DNA of 60,534 bases from Flavobacteriaceae bacterium (GCA_947453885.1 CANGIF010000017.1:1-60534), one strand, 5' to 3'; numbered from the stretch's first letter, positions 1 through 9,183 are shown. Program-made: numbers and translations. The notes: generated by a model from the letters alone, not told the origin.

Positions 1-25
1 GTATTTTTGGCATAGCATTTAAAGA

Positions 26-67
26 AAAACCCCGTTTTTGACTCTTTTTGAGCAATTTCGGGGTTTG
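26..67 (+). terminator. Stem-loop terminator at left edge
   Basis: AAACCCCG and CGGGGTTT form an 8-bp stem around a 24-nt loop, followed by a T-rich run. It probably ends transcription of a gene left of the window. The loop is long for an intrinsic terminator. Confidence 0.5.
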
Positions 68-140
68 TTTCTTCTAAAATAACAATTATTTTATTGATAT
101 ACAAATAATTGAGTAATTATGAATGCGCCTAAAAAAAATC

Positions 141-190
141 AGTTTTCATGATTTAGTTTCATTTCTTATCAAACATAAATCATGAAAACT
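141..190 (-). terminator. 15-bp perfect inverted repeat, terminator of the msr gene
   Basis: A perfect 15-bp inverted repeat (141-155 with 176-190) surrounds a 20-nt loop. Read on the minus strand it is followed by GATTTTTTTT, so it can act as the intrinsic terminator of the msr gene ending at 219. Confidence 0.6.
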
Positions 191-218
191 AAAACATTTG
201 TATTACAAAGTACAAACT

Positions 219-1325
219 TTATTTTTTTAATCGGTCTTTAAAAACTTTTTCAAATTTTTCTATTTTGGGCTGTATTACCATTTTGCAATACATTTGTTCT
301 TTATTATTTTCGTAATAGTTTTGATGATAATCGGCCGCTTTATAAAAATGTTTAAAAGGCTCAATTCTGGTAACTATTGCATTTGCATAAACTTTTTCAG
401 CATTAAGCTGGTCAATCAAATTTTGAGCTTGCTCTTTTTGTTGATCGTTGGAATAAAAAATAACAGATCGGTACTGAGTGCCAACATCTGCTCCCTGACG
501 ATTTAAGGTAGTTGGGTCGTGAACGGTGAAGAAAACTTTAAAAATTTCTTCTAATGAAGTTAATGCTGGATCAAATGTAATTTGAACTACTTCTGCATGT
601 CCTGTTTTTCCAGTACATACTTCTTCATAAGTTGGATTTACAACAGTTCCACCCGAAAAACCTGAAACAACTGAATGTACGCCCGACAATTTTTCGTAAA
701 CCGCCTCTACACACCAGTAGCAACCTCCACCCAAGGTAATAGTTTCTGTGGTAGAAGAACTTAGAGTTGTTTGTTCTGGTACAAAATCGAGTGAAACAGC
801 GTTCATACAATATCTTTTTTTGGTTGGAGCAGGCCCGTCGTCAAACAAATGTCCCAAATGGCTATTGCATCGTCCACACAAAGCTTCAGTACGTTGCATT
901 CCATAAGAATTGTCTGGTTTAAATAAAACACTTGATTTGTTTACTTGTTCAAAAAAACTAGGCCATCCACAACTACTTACAAATTTCTGATCAGATTTAA
1001 AAAGTTTGTTACCGCAGGTTGCGCAATAATAAGTTCCTTTGGTTTCAGAATTCCACATTTTTCCAGTAAAAGCTCGTTCAGTATCAGCATTACGTGCTAC
1101 CGCATATAAATCGGGAGGTAAAATAGATTTCCATTCTTCGTTTGAAACATTCAAATGTGTTGTGTCTGAATTAGAATAATATGGATTTCCTGGTTTGTTG
1201 ATTACATTTTCCATTGTTTTAAAATTTGATGATGCTACTTTTTTATTTTTAGATTGTCCACACGCATTTAGAATAAATAATGCCAAAAAGGCAAAAATAC
1301 TGAAATGAACTGTTTGTAATTTCAT
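219..1325 (-). CDS. msrAB: Bifunctional methionine sulfoxide reductase B/A lipoprotein
   Basis: Repairs oxidised methionine: the MsrB half reduces Met-R-sulfoxide and the MsrA half Met-S-sulfoxide. Residues 1-21 are a lipoprotein signal with lipobox LNAC (C22), so the protein is probably an exported, membrane-anchored repair enzyme. The MsrB domain (about 55-185) has zinc pairs CATC (101/104) and CGRC (150/153) and the catalytic RYC at 173. The MsrA domain (about 195-355) starts with GGGCYWCVE, catalytic C202. The domain order is MsrB then MsrA, the reverse of the Neisseria PilB type. ATG start, own promoter, monocistronic, with an inverted-repeat terminator downstream. Confidence 0.95.
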   Translation of the reverse strand: MKLQTVHFSIFAFLALFILNACGQSKNKKVASSNFKTMENVINKPGNPYYSNSDTTHLNVSNEEWKSILPPDLYAVARNADTERAFTGKMWNSETKGTYYCATCGNKLFKSDQKFVSSCGWPSFFEQVNKSSVLFKPDNSYGMQRTEALCGRCNSHLGHLFDDGPAPTKKRYCMNAVSLDFVPEQTTLSSSTTETITLGGGCYWCVEAVYEKLSGVHSVVSGFSGGTVVNPTYEEVCTGKTGHAEVVQITFDPALTSLEEIFKVFFTVHDPTTLNRQGADVGTQYRSVIFYSNDQQKEQAQNLIDQLNAEKVYANAIVTRIEPFKHFYKAADYHQNYYENNKEQMYCKMVIQPKIEKFEKVFKDRLKK

Positions 1326-1344
1326 AGTTTCTTTTTTTTTGAAA

Positions 1345-1352
1345 CAAAATTA
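1345..1352 (-). promoter_or_regulatory. -7 box of the msr gene
   Basis: TAATTTTG on the minus strand matches the Bacteroidota TAnnTTTG -7 consensus, about 20 nt upstream of the ATG. A TTG lies 23 nt further upstream as a possible -33 element. Confidence 0.55.
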
Positions 1353-1471
1353 CCACAGCAAAACGATATAAAATGCAATCTAGTTTACAAACAATTGAAA
1401 TTTAAGAAAGTTTAACGTTTGTTATATTAAATTGAACATAAATAAATAGAAATTAGAGTGACCTTTTTTGT

Positions 1472-1479
1472 ATTTTTGA
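1472..1479 (+). promoter_or_regulatory. -7 box upstream of idi
   Basis: TATTTTTG matches TAnnTTTG and ends 18 nt before the idi ATG, giving a very short leader. No good -33 TTG was seen at the usual spacing. Confidence 0.55.
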
Positions 1480-1497
1480 AAACTAAATTTTAGTTAT

Positions 1498-2025
1498 ATG
1501 GTCGAGGAACAAGTAATTTTGGTAAATGAAAACGATGAACCAATAGGATTTATGAATAAATTAGAAGCGCATGAAAAAGCATTGTTACATCGTGCGTTCT
1601 CTATTTTTATACTTAACAACAAGAATGAAATCATGCTCCAACAAAGAGGTCATCAAAAATACCATTCGCCATTGTTGTGGACTAATACTTGTTGCAGCCA
1701 CCAACGAAAAGGGGAAAGCAATTTAGCAGCGGGTAACCGAAGACTTTATGAAGAAATGGGATTTCAAACAGAACTTAAAGAGTTATTTCATTTTATTTAC
1801 AAAGCTCCATTTGACAATGGGCTGACTGAACATGAACTAGACCATGTCATGATTGGCTATTTTAATGAAGAACCTCAAATAAATGACTATGAAGTTGAAA
1901 GTTGGAAATGGATGGGAATTGACGCTGTTAAAGAAGATATGGTTCAAAATCCTAGTCTTTACACTGTTTGGTTTAAAATTATTTTTGAAGAATTTTACCA
2001 TTATTTAGAAGCACATAAACTATAA
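1498..2025 (+). CDS. idi: Isopentenyl-diphosphate delta-isomerase, type I
   Basis: Interconverts IPP and DMAPP for isoprenoid (quinone, carotenoid) synthesis in the cytoplasm. The 175-aa length fits type I Nudix-fold IDI. Seen in the sequence: WTNTCCSHQ around residue 61 with the active-site cysteine (C65/C66) and metal histidine, a Nudix-like RRLYEEMGF near 81-89, and EHELDH near 111-116 supplying the catalytic glutamate and metal ligands. First gene of a same-strand run (idi, queD, peroxiredoxin, manA). The 42-nt gap to queD has no obvious terminator. Confidence 0.93.
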   Translation: MVEEQVILVNENDEPIGFMNKLEAHEKALLHRAFSIFILNNKNEIMLQQRGHQKYHSPLLWTNTCCSHQRKGESNLAAGNRRLYEEMGFQTELKELFHFIYKAPFDNGLTEHELDHVMIGYFNEEPQINDYEVESWKWMGIDAVKEDMVQNPSLYTVWFKIIFEEFYHYLEAHKL

Positions 2026-2067
2026 ATCAAGCTATTAATTCTAGTTTGAAAAACACAACTATTTCAA

Positions 2068-2478
2068 ATGAAAGCAACTGTTTCGCGAAAGGCCCATTTT
2101 AATGCTGCTCATAGATTGTTCAAAAAAGAATGGACAATGGAACAAAATCAATTAATTTTTGGAAAATGTAATAATCCCAATTTTCATGGACATAACTACG
2201 AATTAATAGTTTCCGTAACAGGAGAAATTAGTCCTGAAACTGGTTTTGTAATAGACGTGAAAATCCTTTCCGACTTGATAAAAGAGCACGTAGAAGATGT
2301 TTTTGATCATAAAAATTTAAACATAGATGTTTCTGAATTTGAAGAATTGAATCCAACTGCTGAAAACATTGCTGTAGTAATATGGAATAAATTACATCCT
2401 TTTATAAAAGATAATCAAGAATTGGAAATAACATTATATGAAACACCACGCAATTTTGTAACTTATAAAGGAAATTAA
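2068..2478 (+). CDS. queD: 6-carboxytetrahydropterin synthase (QueD/PTPS family)
   Basis: Member of the 6-pyruvoyl-tetrahydropterin synthase fold. In bacteria this usually makes 6-carboxy-tetrahydropterin from dihydroneopterin triphosphate, the second step towards queuosine. Zinc ligands are H15 (FNAAH) and H40/H42 (FHGH), and C34 in GKCNN is the likely catalytic cysteine. ENIA and the late LYETP motif, which carries the substrate-binding glutamate, fit the family. 136 aa, normal length. Only 1 nt separates its stop from the next start, so the two are co-translated. A true PTPS role cannot be excluded from sequence alone. Confidence 0.88.
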   Translation: MKATVSRKAHFNAAHRLFKKEWTMEQNQLIFGKCNNPNFHGHNYELIVSVTGEISPETGFVIDVKILSDLIKEHVEDVFDHKNLNIDVSEFEELNPTAENIAVVIWNKLHPFIKDNQELEITLYETPRNFVTYKGN

Positions 2479-2479
2479 A

Positions 2480-2929
2480 ATGGCTTTAATAGTGGGAGAT
2501 AAAATTCCAGATTTTATTTGTAAAGATTCCAATGGAAATGATTTTGACAGTAAAATGTATATAGGAAAACAAGCTGTAGTTATTTATTTCTATCCAAAAG
2601 ACGATACTCCCGGTTGTACTGCTCAAGCTTGTAGTTTTCGTGATAACTATCAGTATTTCATAAACATGGGCGCGGAAGTAATTGGCATTAGCTCTGATAC
2701 TGTAAACTCACATATTGATTTTAAAAATAAATTTAAATTGCCATTTATTTTACTTTCTGACGAAAACAAAAAAATTAGAAAAATGTTTGGAGTAGCAAAA
2801 GATTTCTTCGGACTTGTTGATGGCAGAACCACTTATGTAGCTGATAAAAATGGTATCATCCAACTTATTTTTGATAGCTCTTTTGCAGAATTACACATAA
2901 AAAAATCTATGGAAATTTTAAATATATAA
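2480..2929 (+). CDS. bcp: Peroxiredoxin of the Bcp/PrxQ type
   Basis: Thiol peroxidase that reduces H2O2 and organic hydroperoxides using thioredoxin. The 149-aa protein has the AhpC/TSA thioredoxin fold. TPGCTAQACSFRD gives a peroxidatic C46 and a resolving C51 five residues later, the atypical two-cysteine arrangement of PrxQ, with YFYPKDDTPG just before. Begins 1 nt after queD. The gap to manA is about 100 nt. Confidence 0.92.
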   Translation: MALIVGDKIPDFICKDSNGNDFDSKMYIGKQAVVIYFYPKDDTPGCTAQACSFRDNYQYFINMGAEVIGISSDTVNSHIDFKNKFKLPFILLSDENKKIRKMFGVAKDFFGLVDGRTTYVADKNGIIQLIFDSSFAELHIKKSMEILNI

Positions 2930-3030
2930 AAAAACTGATTATTAAACTCAATCTTATTAAGTTTACAATTTTATAGAATAAGTAAATTTAAAATTCTTAT
3001 TATAAAACTTTGTACTTTAAAATAAACACT

Positions 3031-3993
3031 ATGAATTTTTATCCATTACAATTTGAACCCATATTAAAAGAACGAATTTGGGGAGGAACAAAACTAAAAA
3101 CCCTTTTAAACAAAGAAATTACTTCAGAAATAACAGGTGAAAGCTGGGAAATTTCTACAGTTGAAAATGACATAAGTATTGTAGCCAATGGAATATTCAA
3201 AGGTAAAAACCTGAATGAAATTATAAATACCTTTCCAGAGGCTATTTTAGGAACAAAAGTTTATGCACAATTTGGAAATCAATTTCCGTTGTTATTTAAG
3301 TATCTAGATGCTCGTGAAGATTTGTCAATACAAGTTCATCCAAATGATGATTTGGCAAAAAAAAGACACAATTCATTTGGAAAAACCGAAATGTGGTATG
3401 TCATGCAAGCCGATACAGATTCTAGATTAATAGTTGGATTTAATAAAGAATCTTCAAAAAAAGCCTATCTTTCAAGTCTTAAAAACAATACAGTAGTAAG
3501 CATTCTTGATTCTAAGAAAGTACAAAAAGGCGATGTGTTTTTCTTAGAAACAGGTACAGTACATGCTATAGGAGCAGGAACGGTGATTGCTGAAATTCAA
3601 CAAACATCTGATATTACCTATAGAATTTATGATTTTAACAGAAAAGATGCTCAAGGAAATGAGCGCGAATTACACGTAGAATTAGCTTTAGACGCTCTTA
3701 ATTACAATTTGGTAGATGCCAAAAAAAACTATACTAAATCAGAAAACGAACATAATAAAGTTGTCGATTGCTCCTATTTTACAACTAATTTAATTCCTTT
3801 AAATGGAAGAATAACAATTTCCAAAAATGAGAATTCGTTTAAAGTTTTCATGTGTGTAGAAGGTACTTTTCAATTAGAAACAAACGATGAAATTTATTCT
3901 TATAAAACTGGTGATACATTATTAATTCCAGCCAATATGACTGATTTTGAAATTTTTGGATTTGCTACTATTTTAGAAATTTACATTTCATAG
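3031..3993 (+). CDS. manA: Mannose-6-phosphate isomerase, class I
   Basis: Converts fructose-6-P to mannose-6-P, feeding GDP-mannose synthesis; manC lies at 19.5-20.6 kb. The zinc-binding cupin motifs are visible: SIQVHPND, GKTEMWYV, and GTVHAIGAG followed by EIQQTSDITYR. About 320 aa, the size of the short bacterial form. I start it at the ATG at 3031. An in-frame TTG at 3010 would add seven residues but lies in promoter-like sequence and is less likely. Confidence 0.92.
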   Translation: MNFYPLQFEPILKERIWGGTKLKTLLNKEITSEITGESWEISTVENDISIVANGIFKGKNLNEIINTFPEAILGTKVYAQFGNQFPLLFKYLDAREDLSIQVHPNDDLAKKRHNSFGKTEMWYVMQADTDSRLIVGFNKESSKKAYLSSLKNNTVVSILDSKKVQKGDVFFLETGTVHAIGAGTVIAEIQQTSDITYRIYDFNRKDAQGNERELHVELALDALNYNLVDAKKNYTKSENEHNKVVDCSYFTTNLIPLNGRITISKNENSFKVFMCVEGTFQLETNDEIYSYKTGDTLLIPANMTDFEIFGFATILEIYIS

Positions 3994-4015
3994 TCATTAT
4001 TAGAAAGATTATGTG

Positions 4016-4023
4016 TAATTTTG
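4016..4023 (+). promoter_or_regulatory. -7 box of the 88-aa gene
   Basis: TAATTTTG followed by CAC fits TAnnTTTG and lies 33 nt before the ATG at 4056. Confidence 0.55.
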
Positions 4024-4055
4024 CACGCGAAAAATAAATTTAAAATAAAATAAAG

Positions 4056-4322
4056 ATGGCAAATATTAAAAATTTAAAAAAAGATATAAACTACGTTCTA
4101 GGAGATATTATTGAGGCGGTTTACCTTTGGGAAATGGCAACTGCAGGAAATCCAACTGAAAAATCAAACGCTTTGATTGAAGAAGCTATTGAAACTTTTG
4201 ACAAATTAATAGTAAAAGTAAATGAAAAAAATGTTGCTGACAAAAAAGCGCATTTCAAAAAAATCAACAAAGAATTAGAAGAATCTGCAAATCAATTGGT
4301 TGCCAAAATCAATGTTCTGTAA
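4056..4322 (+). CDS. Small uncharacterised helical protein
   Basis: 88 aa, not assigned to a functional family. It is rich in Lys, Glu, Ala and Ile with no Cys, no signal peptide and no membrane segment. The spacing of hydrophobic residues suggests two or three amphipathic helices (about 5-28, 36-58, 64-85). It has its own -7 box and a short leader, and sits just upstream of tRNA-Thr. Its coding character is good (lysine-rich, clean ATG), but no function can be inferred. Confidence 0.75.
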   Translation: MANIKNLKKDINYVLGDIIEAVYLWEMATAGNPTEKSNALIEEAIETFDKLIVKVNEKNVADKKAHFKKINKELEESANQLVAKINVL

Positions 4323-4354
4323 ATAAAAAAAACTTTAAAAAAGTGCAAAATTAT

Positions 4355-4385
4355 TTTGGAAAATTAAAATTCCCAAGTATATTTG
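4355..4385 (+). promoter_or_regulatory. Promoter of tRNA-Thr
   Basis: TTTG at 4355-4358, a 19-nt spacer, then TATATTTG at 4378-4385. This is a complete Bacteroidota housekeeping promoter (-33/-7), placed 13 nt before the mature tRNA 5' end. Confidence 0.8.
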
Positions 4386-4398
4386 CACTCGAATTGAT

Positions 4399-4475
4399 GC
4401 CGATGTAGCTCAGTTGGCTAGAGCAGCTGATTTGTAATCAGCAGGTCGTGGGTTCGAGTCCCTCTATCGGCTCCA
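4399..4475 (+). tRNA. tRNA-Thr (anticodon TGT)
   Basis: Full cloverleaf. Acceptor GCCGATG pairs with TATCGGC, the D-arm contains AGCTCAGTTGGCTAGAGC, the anticodon stem CTGAT/ATCAG encloses loop TTTGTAA with anticodon TGT (reads ACA), and the T-arm is GTGGGTTCGAGTCC. The CCA end is encoded at 4473-4475. Confidence 0.96.
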
Positions 4476-4476
4476 A

Positions 4477-4506
4477 AAAACCGTTCAGAAATGAATGGTT
4501 TTTTTT
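4477..4506 (+). terminator. Terminator of tRNA-Thr
   Basis: AAAACCGTTC and GAATGGTTTT pair (one G-U) around a 6-nt loop, followed by a T run. Confidence 0.75.
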
Positions 4507-4631
4507 ATGGTTTTTTTTAAAATTTTAAGTATTTTCGCAATGCTAAATTTATTTGAACTACTTATCTAAAGTAACTTTTTTAAACTTTTGCAACTTTTTA
4601 GTACAACTAATTTAATTTTATACAATTTACA

Positions 4632-6776
4632 ATGAAAAAATGGATTTTATTTATAGCCATGTGCTTAATGGTTATACCTGTTAAAGCAGATGAAGGTATG
4701 TGGTTTTTAATGTTTATAGAACGATTGAATCATCGCGATATGCAAAAAATGGGGCTACAACTTACCGCTGATGAGATTTACAGCATCAATCATCACAGTT
4801 TAAAGGATGCTGTTGTGCAATTTAATGGTGGTTGTACTGCCGAAATCATTTCTAAAGACGGACTAGTTTTAACCAATCATCATTGCGGTTATGATGCAGT
4901 TGCTGAATTATCAACAGCTGACAAAAACTATTTGAAAGACGGTTATTGGGCTGCTGACAAAAAAGGGGAAATGAAACCATCGAGTTTATACGTTCGTTTC
5001 TTTGTGCGTATGGACGATGTTTCTAAACGAATTTTATCAAAAGTAAACGATACAATGACCGAACTGGAGCGTGAAGCTGCCGTAAACAAAGAAATTGCGT
5101 TAATCGAAAAAGAAAACAACGAGGGTGGAAAATACACCGTTTCAGTTCGACCTTTTTTTCAAGGAAATGAGTATTATTATTTTGTTTATCAAGATTATAA
5201 AGATGTCCGTTTAGTAGGTGTTCCACCTGAAAGTTTAGGAAAATTTGGAGGTGATACTGACAACTGGGAATGGCCTCGTCATACAGCAGATTTTTCCATG
5301 TTTAGAATTTATGCCGATAAAGATGGTAATCCAGTAGATTATTCTGAAAACAATGTCCCTTTACATCCAAAGCACTATTTACCAGTTAATTTAAATGGTG
5401 TGAAAGAAGGCGATTTTGCTATGATTTTAGGGTATCCTGGTAGAACAAACAGATGGATGCCTGCTGGTGGAATTGAACAAAATGTAAAATATGCTTACCC
5501 TGCTTGGGTTGAAGGTGCTAAAACAGGCATGGACAACATGAAAAAATACATGGATCAAAGTGCTGCGCTGCGACTTGTTTATGCTTCAAAATATGCTTCA
5601 ACGGCAAATTATTGGAAAAACAGACAAGGTATGATTGATGCTTTATCAAAAGCAAAAACTTCGCAATCAAAAGCAGCCCAAGAAGCTAAATTTAACCTTT
5701 GGGCTAACCAACCAGAAAACAAAACAAAATACGGAAATGTAGTTGCAACTATTAATAAATACTATGGTTTAACAAACGAAAAAGCACGTCATGACAATTA
5801 TTTACAACAACTGTTTCGAACAAGTGCATACGGTTCAATAACACGTAATTTAGGATATCAATTAAATGAATATGCAAAAGCAGATGCTTCAAAGCGTGTA
5901 TTATTAGCTCCAAAAATCATAGAGAAAGCCACCGAATTTTTTAAAGATTTATATATTCCTGCTGAAAAAGATATTTTATCGCATCAATTACATTTGTACG
6001 TAACAAAAGCTGTTGGCTACAAAATTGCACCTATTGTAGAAAAAATGAATGGAGAAAATAATGGCGATTTCTCAAAAAACATTGATGCAGCTGTTGATTT
6101 AAGCCTATTTTCTTCATTAGATAAGGTAAAAGCCTTTTTGAACTATCCATCAGAATCGATGTTAACCAATGATCCTATTTATAGTTTAATGAGTGGTCTG
6201 TTTACTCATTTTAATTTCAAATCTGATGAAATTGCTAAAGCTCAAAACGATTTTGGTGCTTCGTTTCGTTTGTTAGTAGAAGGTTTAAGAGAGTCAAAAA
6301 TTGGAACGACTAAATATCCAGATGCTAACTCAACTTTGCGTTTAACATATGGTAAAGTTAGATCATTGCCTGCTGACAAGCGTAATGACGCCAAAGTAAA
6401 CAACTACACTACACTTTCAGGTCAGGTCAAAAAATACAAAAAAGACGACTCGGAATTTGATTTGCCAGCACGAGTATTAGAAATGAATAAAAACAAAGAT
6501 TACGGTAGATATGCTGATAAAGACGGTTCGCTTCACGTTAACTTTTTAACAGATAACGACATTACAGGAGGAAATTCAGGTTCGCCCGTATTGAATGGAA
6601 AAGGAGAATTAATTGGTTTGGCCTTTGACGGAAACATCGAAGCAATGGCTGGCGATGTAATTTTTGACAACAAATTACAAAGAACCATTAACGTAGATAT
6701 TCGTTATGTGCTTTGGGTTATCGAAAAATATGCCAATGCAAAACATATTGTGGACGAAATGACCTTAGCAAAGTAA
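4632..6776 (+). CDS. S46 family dipeptidyl-peptidase, DPP7-like
   Basis: Exported serine dipeptidyl-peptidase that removes N-terminal dipeptides from peptides in the periplasm. Signal peptide MKKWILFIAMCLMVIPVKA, cleaved before DEGMW, the usual mature start of S46 enzymes. Catalytic motifs: TNHHCGYD (residues 81-88), the DNWEWPRHTADF segment carrying the Asp, and GGNSGSP with Ser at about 649. 714 aa is the family size. Eighteen residues after the serine is Gly (FDGN). The equivalent position (673 in P. gingivalis) is Gly in DPP7 and Arg in the acidic-residue-specific DPP11, so I infer hydrophobic P1 preference. Followed by a strong terminator. Confidence 0.93.
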   Translation: MKKWILFIAMCLMVIPVKADEGMWFLMFIERLNHRDMQKMGLQLTADEIYSINHHSLKDAVVQFNGGCTAEIISKDGLVLTNHHCGYDAVAELSTADKNYLKDGYWAADKKGEMKPSSLYVRFFVRMDDVSKRILSKVNDTMTELEREAAVNKEIALIEKENNEGGKYTVSVRPFFQGNEYYYFVYQDYKDVRLVGVPPESLGKFGGDTDNWEWPRHTADFSMFRIYADKDGNPVDYSENNVPLHPKHYLPVNLNGVKEGDFAMILGYPGRTNRWMPAGGIEQNVKYAYPAWVEGAKTGMDNMKKYMDQSAALRLVYASKYASTANYWKNRQGMIDALSKAKTSQSKAAQEAKFNLWANQPENKTKYGNVVATINKYYGLTNEKARHDNYLQQLFRTSAYGSITRNLGYQLNEYAKADASKRVLLAPKIIEKATEFFKDLYIPAEKDILSHQLHLYVTKAVGYKIAPIVEKMNGENNGDFSKNIDAAVDLSLFSSLDKVKAFLNYPSESMLTNDPIYSLMSGLFTHFNFKSDEIAKAQNDFGASFRLLVEGLRESKIGTTKYPDANSTLRLTYGKVRSLPADKRNDAKVNNYTTLSGQVKKYKKDDSEFDLPARVLEMNKNKDYGRYADKDGSLHVNFLTDNDITGGNSGSPVLNGKGELIGLAFDGNIEAMAGDVIFDNKLQRTINVDIRYVLWVIEKYANAKHIVDEMTLAK

Positions 6777-6818
6777 TTAAAAACAATCATAAAATAAGAA
6801 CTCAGGCAATAAAAATGT

Positions 6819-6853
6819 CCCAAAAAGTTAAAAACTATTTGGGCTTTTTTTTT
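6819..6853 (+). terminator. Terminator after the S46 peptidase
   Basis: CCCAAAAAGTT pairs with AACTATTTGGG with one mismatch and a 3-nt loop, followed by C and a T9 run. Confidence 0.85.
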
Positions 6854-7046
6854 AAATAGTATGCTATACTTTTAATGAACCTTTTTAAAATTGTTAATAA
6901 TATATTTTTAAATTCTATTTGAATAGCACTACTTTGCAACTACTTTTTTAATTGTTTACACTTTTTAATTCTCAAACACAATAAACAAACTATTTATATA
7001 CAACTATTTTTGCAACAAAAAGCTACTGTTACTTCATCCGTTTTAG

Positions 7047-7054
7047 TACTTTTG
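7047..7054 (+). promoter_or_regulatory. -7 box of the TPR gene
   Basis: TACTTTTG (TAnnTTTG) ends 18 nt before the ATG at 7072. Confidence 0.55.
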
Positions 7055-7071
7055 GAAAACAATATTTATAA

Positions 7072-7761
7072 ATGAAAATTACACTTATTTGTTTATTATT
7101 AATTTCGTTGCAAATGGCAGGTCAAACTGCATTTGATCGAGGTAAAAAACTGTTTGACACTTTGCAATTCAATGAAGCCAAACCTTTTTTTGAACAAGAC
7201 TTGGCTGAAAATCCAATGCATTTAGAAGCTATTGAATGTTTAGGTGATTGTTATGTTAAGTCTCAAAACTGGAACAAAGCCTTGATTTATTATCAAAAAT
7301 TAAAAAAATTAAAACCAACAGAAGCCAATTACTTTTATAAATTTGGCGGAGCTTTAGCTATGAAAGTCAAAGCTAGTAGCAAATGGTTTGCATTGAATAA
7401 TATTAACGATGTAATTTTTGCTTTTGAAAAAACAATTCAGCTCAATCCAAAACACATAGAAGCGCGATGGGCTTTAATTCAGGTTTATTTAGAAATACCT
7501 AGTATTATTGGAGGAAGTGAATTAAAAGCGCAAAAGTATGCTGATGGATTGATGAGTATTTCAAAAGTGGATGGTTTTTTAGCTAAAGGACATATTGATG
7601 AATATTACAATCGGTATGTGAAAGCCGAATTAAATTATAAAAGTGCTTTTGAAATAGGCAATTCAAAAACTACCTTTCAAAAGCTTTATACATTATATTT
7701 AAACAAATTAAAAGACATTACAAAAGCAAGGCATTTAAAAGAACAATTTGAACATAAATAG
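7072..7761 (+). CDS. Exported TPR-repeat protein
   Basis: 229 aa. An N-terminal signal-like segment (about 1-18, ending QMAGQ) precedes at least three tetratricopeptide units. Their spacing is seen in FDTLQFNEAKPFFEQDLAENP, the following CLGDCYVKSQNWNKALIYYQ segment, and FEKTIQLNPKHIEARWALIQ. TPR arrays mediate protein contacts, so a scaffold or chaperone-like role in the periplasm is possible, but no partner can be named. It stands alone between the S46 peptidase terminator and mpl, with its own promoter. Confidence 0.8.
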   Translation: MKITLICLLLISLQMAGQTAFDRGKKLFDTLQFNEAKPFFEQDLAENPMHLEAIECLGDCYVKSQNWNKALIYYQKLKKLKPTEANYFYKFGGALAMKVKASSKWFALNNINDVIFAFEKTIQLNPKHIEARWALIQVYLEIPSIIGGSELKAQKYADGLMSISKVDGFLAKGHIDEYYNRYVKAELNYKSAFEIGNSKTTFQKLYTLYLNKLKDITKARHLKEQFEHK

Positions 7762-7822
7762 TTGAAAAATTATAATTATATCAGAAACTTATAGTTGAAA
7801 ACTGACATTATAGAATTAAAAA

Positions 7823-9178
7823 ATGAGAACACATTTCATAGCCATTGGCGGCAGCGCCATGCACAATTTAGCCTTGGCCTTACACAACAAAGGCTATCAA
7901 GTTACAGGTAGCGACGATGCTATTTTTGAACCATCAAGAACCCGTTTAGAAAAGAAAGGCATTTTACCAGTCGATATGGGTTGGTTCCCAGAAAAAATCA
8001 CAGCTGATATTGAAGCCGTCATACTCGGAATGCATGCCAAAGCCGATAATCCTGAATTATTGAAAGCCCAAGAATTAGGTTTAAAAATCTACTCTTATCC
8101 TGAGTTTTTATACGAACAATCCAAAAATAAAACCCGTGTAGTTATTGGTGGTTCCCATGGAAAAACGACAATAACTTCCATGATTTTGCACGTGATGCAT
8201 TACCACAATATTGCTGTAGATTATATGGTTGGCGCACAATTGGAAGGTTTTGACACTATGGTGCACCTTACCGAAGAAAATGATTTTATAGTCCTAGAAG
8301 GCGATGAATATTTGTCTTCGCCTATAGACCGACGCCCAAAATTTCATTTGTATCAACCGAATATCGCTTTGATTTCGGGAATTGCTTGGGATCATATTAA
8401 TGTTTTTCCAACGTATGATTTTTATGTAGAGCAGTTTGAAATTTTTATTCAAAAAATTACTAATGGTGGCATTTTGGTTTATAACGAAGACGATGCTGAA
8501 GTAAAAAGGGTAGCCGAAGCAGCGATAAATCCTGTCCGAAAAATGCCTTATAGCACACCGAAATACAAAGTTGAAAATGGTATAACGCTATTAGAAACAT
8601 CAGAAGGCGACATGCCGATAGAAGTTTTTGGCGCTCACAATCTCAATAATTTAGCTGGAGCCAAATGGATTTGCCAAAACATGGGCGTTGATGAAGCTGA
8701 TTTTTATGAAGCCATTGCCAGTTTCAAAGGCGCTTCCAAACGATTAGAGAAAATTGCTGAAGGCAATGGGAAAGTAGCTTACAAAGACTTTGCCCATTCG
8801 CCAAGCAAAGTTGCCGCTACTACAAAAGCCGTAAAAGAGCAATATCCTAATAGAACTTTAGTAGCTTGTCTGGAATTGCATACCTACAGTAGTTTGAATG
8901 CTGAATTCCTCAAAGAATATGAAGGCGCACTTGAATATGCCGATGTAGCCGTAGTTTTCTATTCTCCAGATGCTGTAAAAATTAAGCAATTGGAAGAAGT
9001 GACTTATGAGCAAATCGCTAAAGCTTTCAACAGAGAAGATTTGATTATTTATACCAATCCAGCGGCTTTTAAAGACTTTTTATTTACAAAAAACCTAGAC
9101 AATTCCGCTTTATTACTAATGAGTTCGGGAAATTATGGAGGTTTGAATTTTGATGAGGTGAAAGGGTTGATTGAGTAA
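7823..9178 (+). CDS. mpl: UDP-MurNAc:L-Ala-gamma-D-Glu-meso-DAP ligase (murein recycling)
   Basis: ATP-dependent Mur ligase that joins recycled murein tripeptide to UDP-MurNAc in the cytoplasm. The N-terminal Rossmann-like motif is HFIAIGGSAMHNLA, where MurC has GIGGxGMSG, and GSDDAIFEPSRTRLEKKG follows. The ATP P-loop is GSHGKTT at about 110-116, with ALISGIAWDHINVF and the HNLNNLAGA motif in the central domain. 451 aa matches Mpl better than MurC. First gene of a tight operon (5-nt gap to the next gene). With anmK at 29.2 kb it indicates murein recycling. Confidence 0.85.
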   Translation: MRTHFIAIGGSAMHNLALALHNKGYQVTGSDDAIFEPSRTRLEKKGILPVDMGWFPEKITADIEAVILGMHAKADNPELLKAQELGLKIYSYPEFLYEQSKNKTRVVIGGSHGKTTITSMILHVMHYHNIAVDYMVGAQLEGFDTMVHLTEENDFIVLEGDEYLSSPIDRRPKFHLYQPNIALISGIAWDHINVFPTYDFYVEQFEIFIQKITNGGILVYNEDDAEVKRVAEAAINPVRKMPYSTPKYKVENGITLLETSEGDMPIEVFGAHNLNNLAGAKWICQNMGVDEADFYEAIASFKGASKRLEKIAEGNGKVAYKDFAHSPSKVAATTKAVKEQYPNRTLVACLELHTYSSLNAEFLKEYEGALEYADVAVVFYSPDAVKIKQLEEVTYEQIAKAFNREDLIIYTNPAAFKDFLFTKNLDNSALLLMSSGNYGGLNFDEVKGLIE

Positions 9179-9183
9179 TCTAA

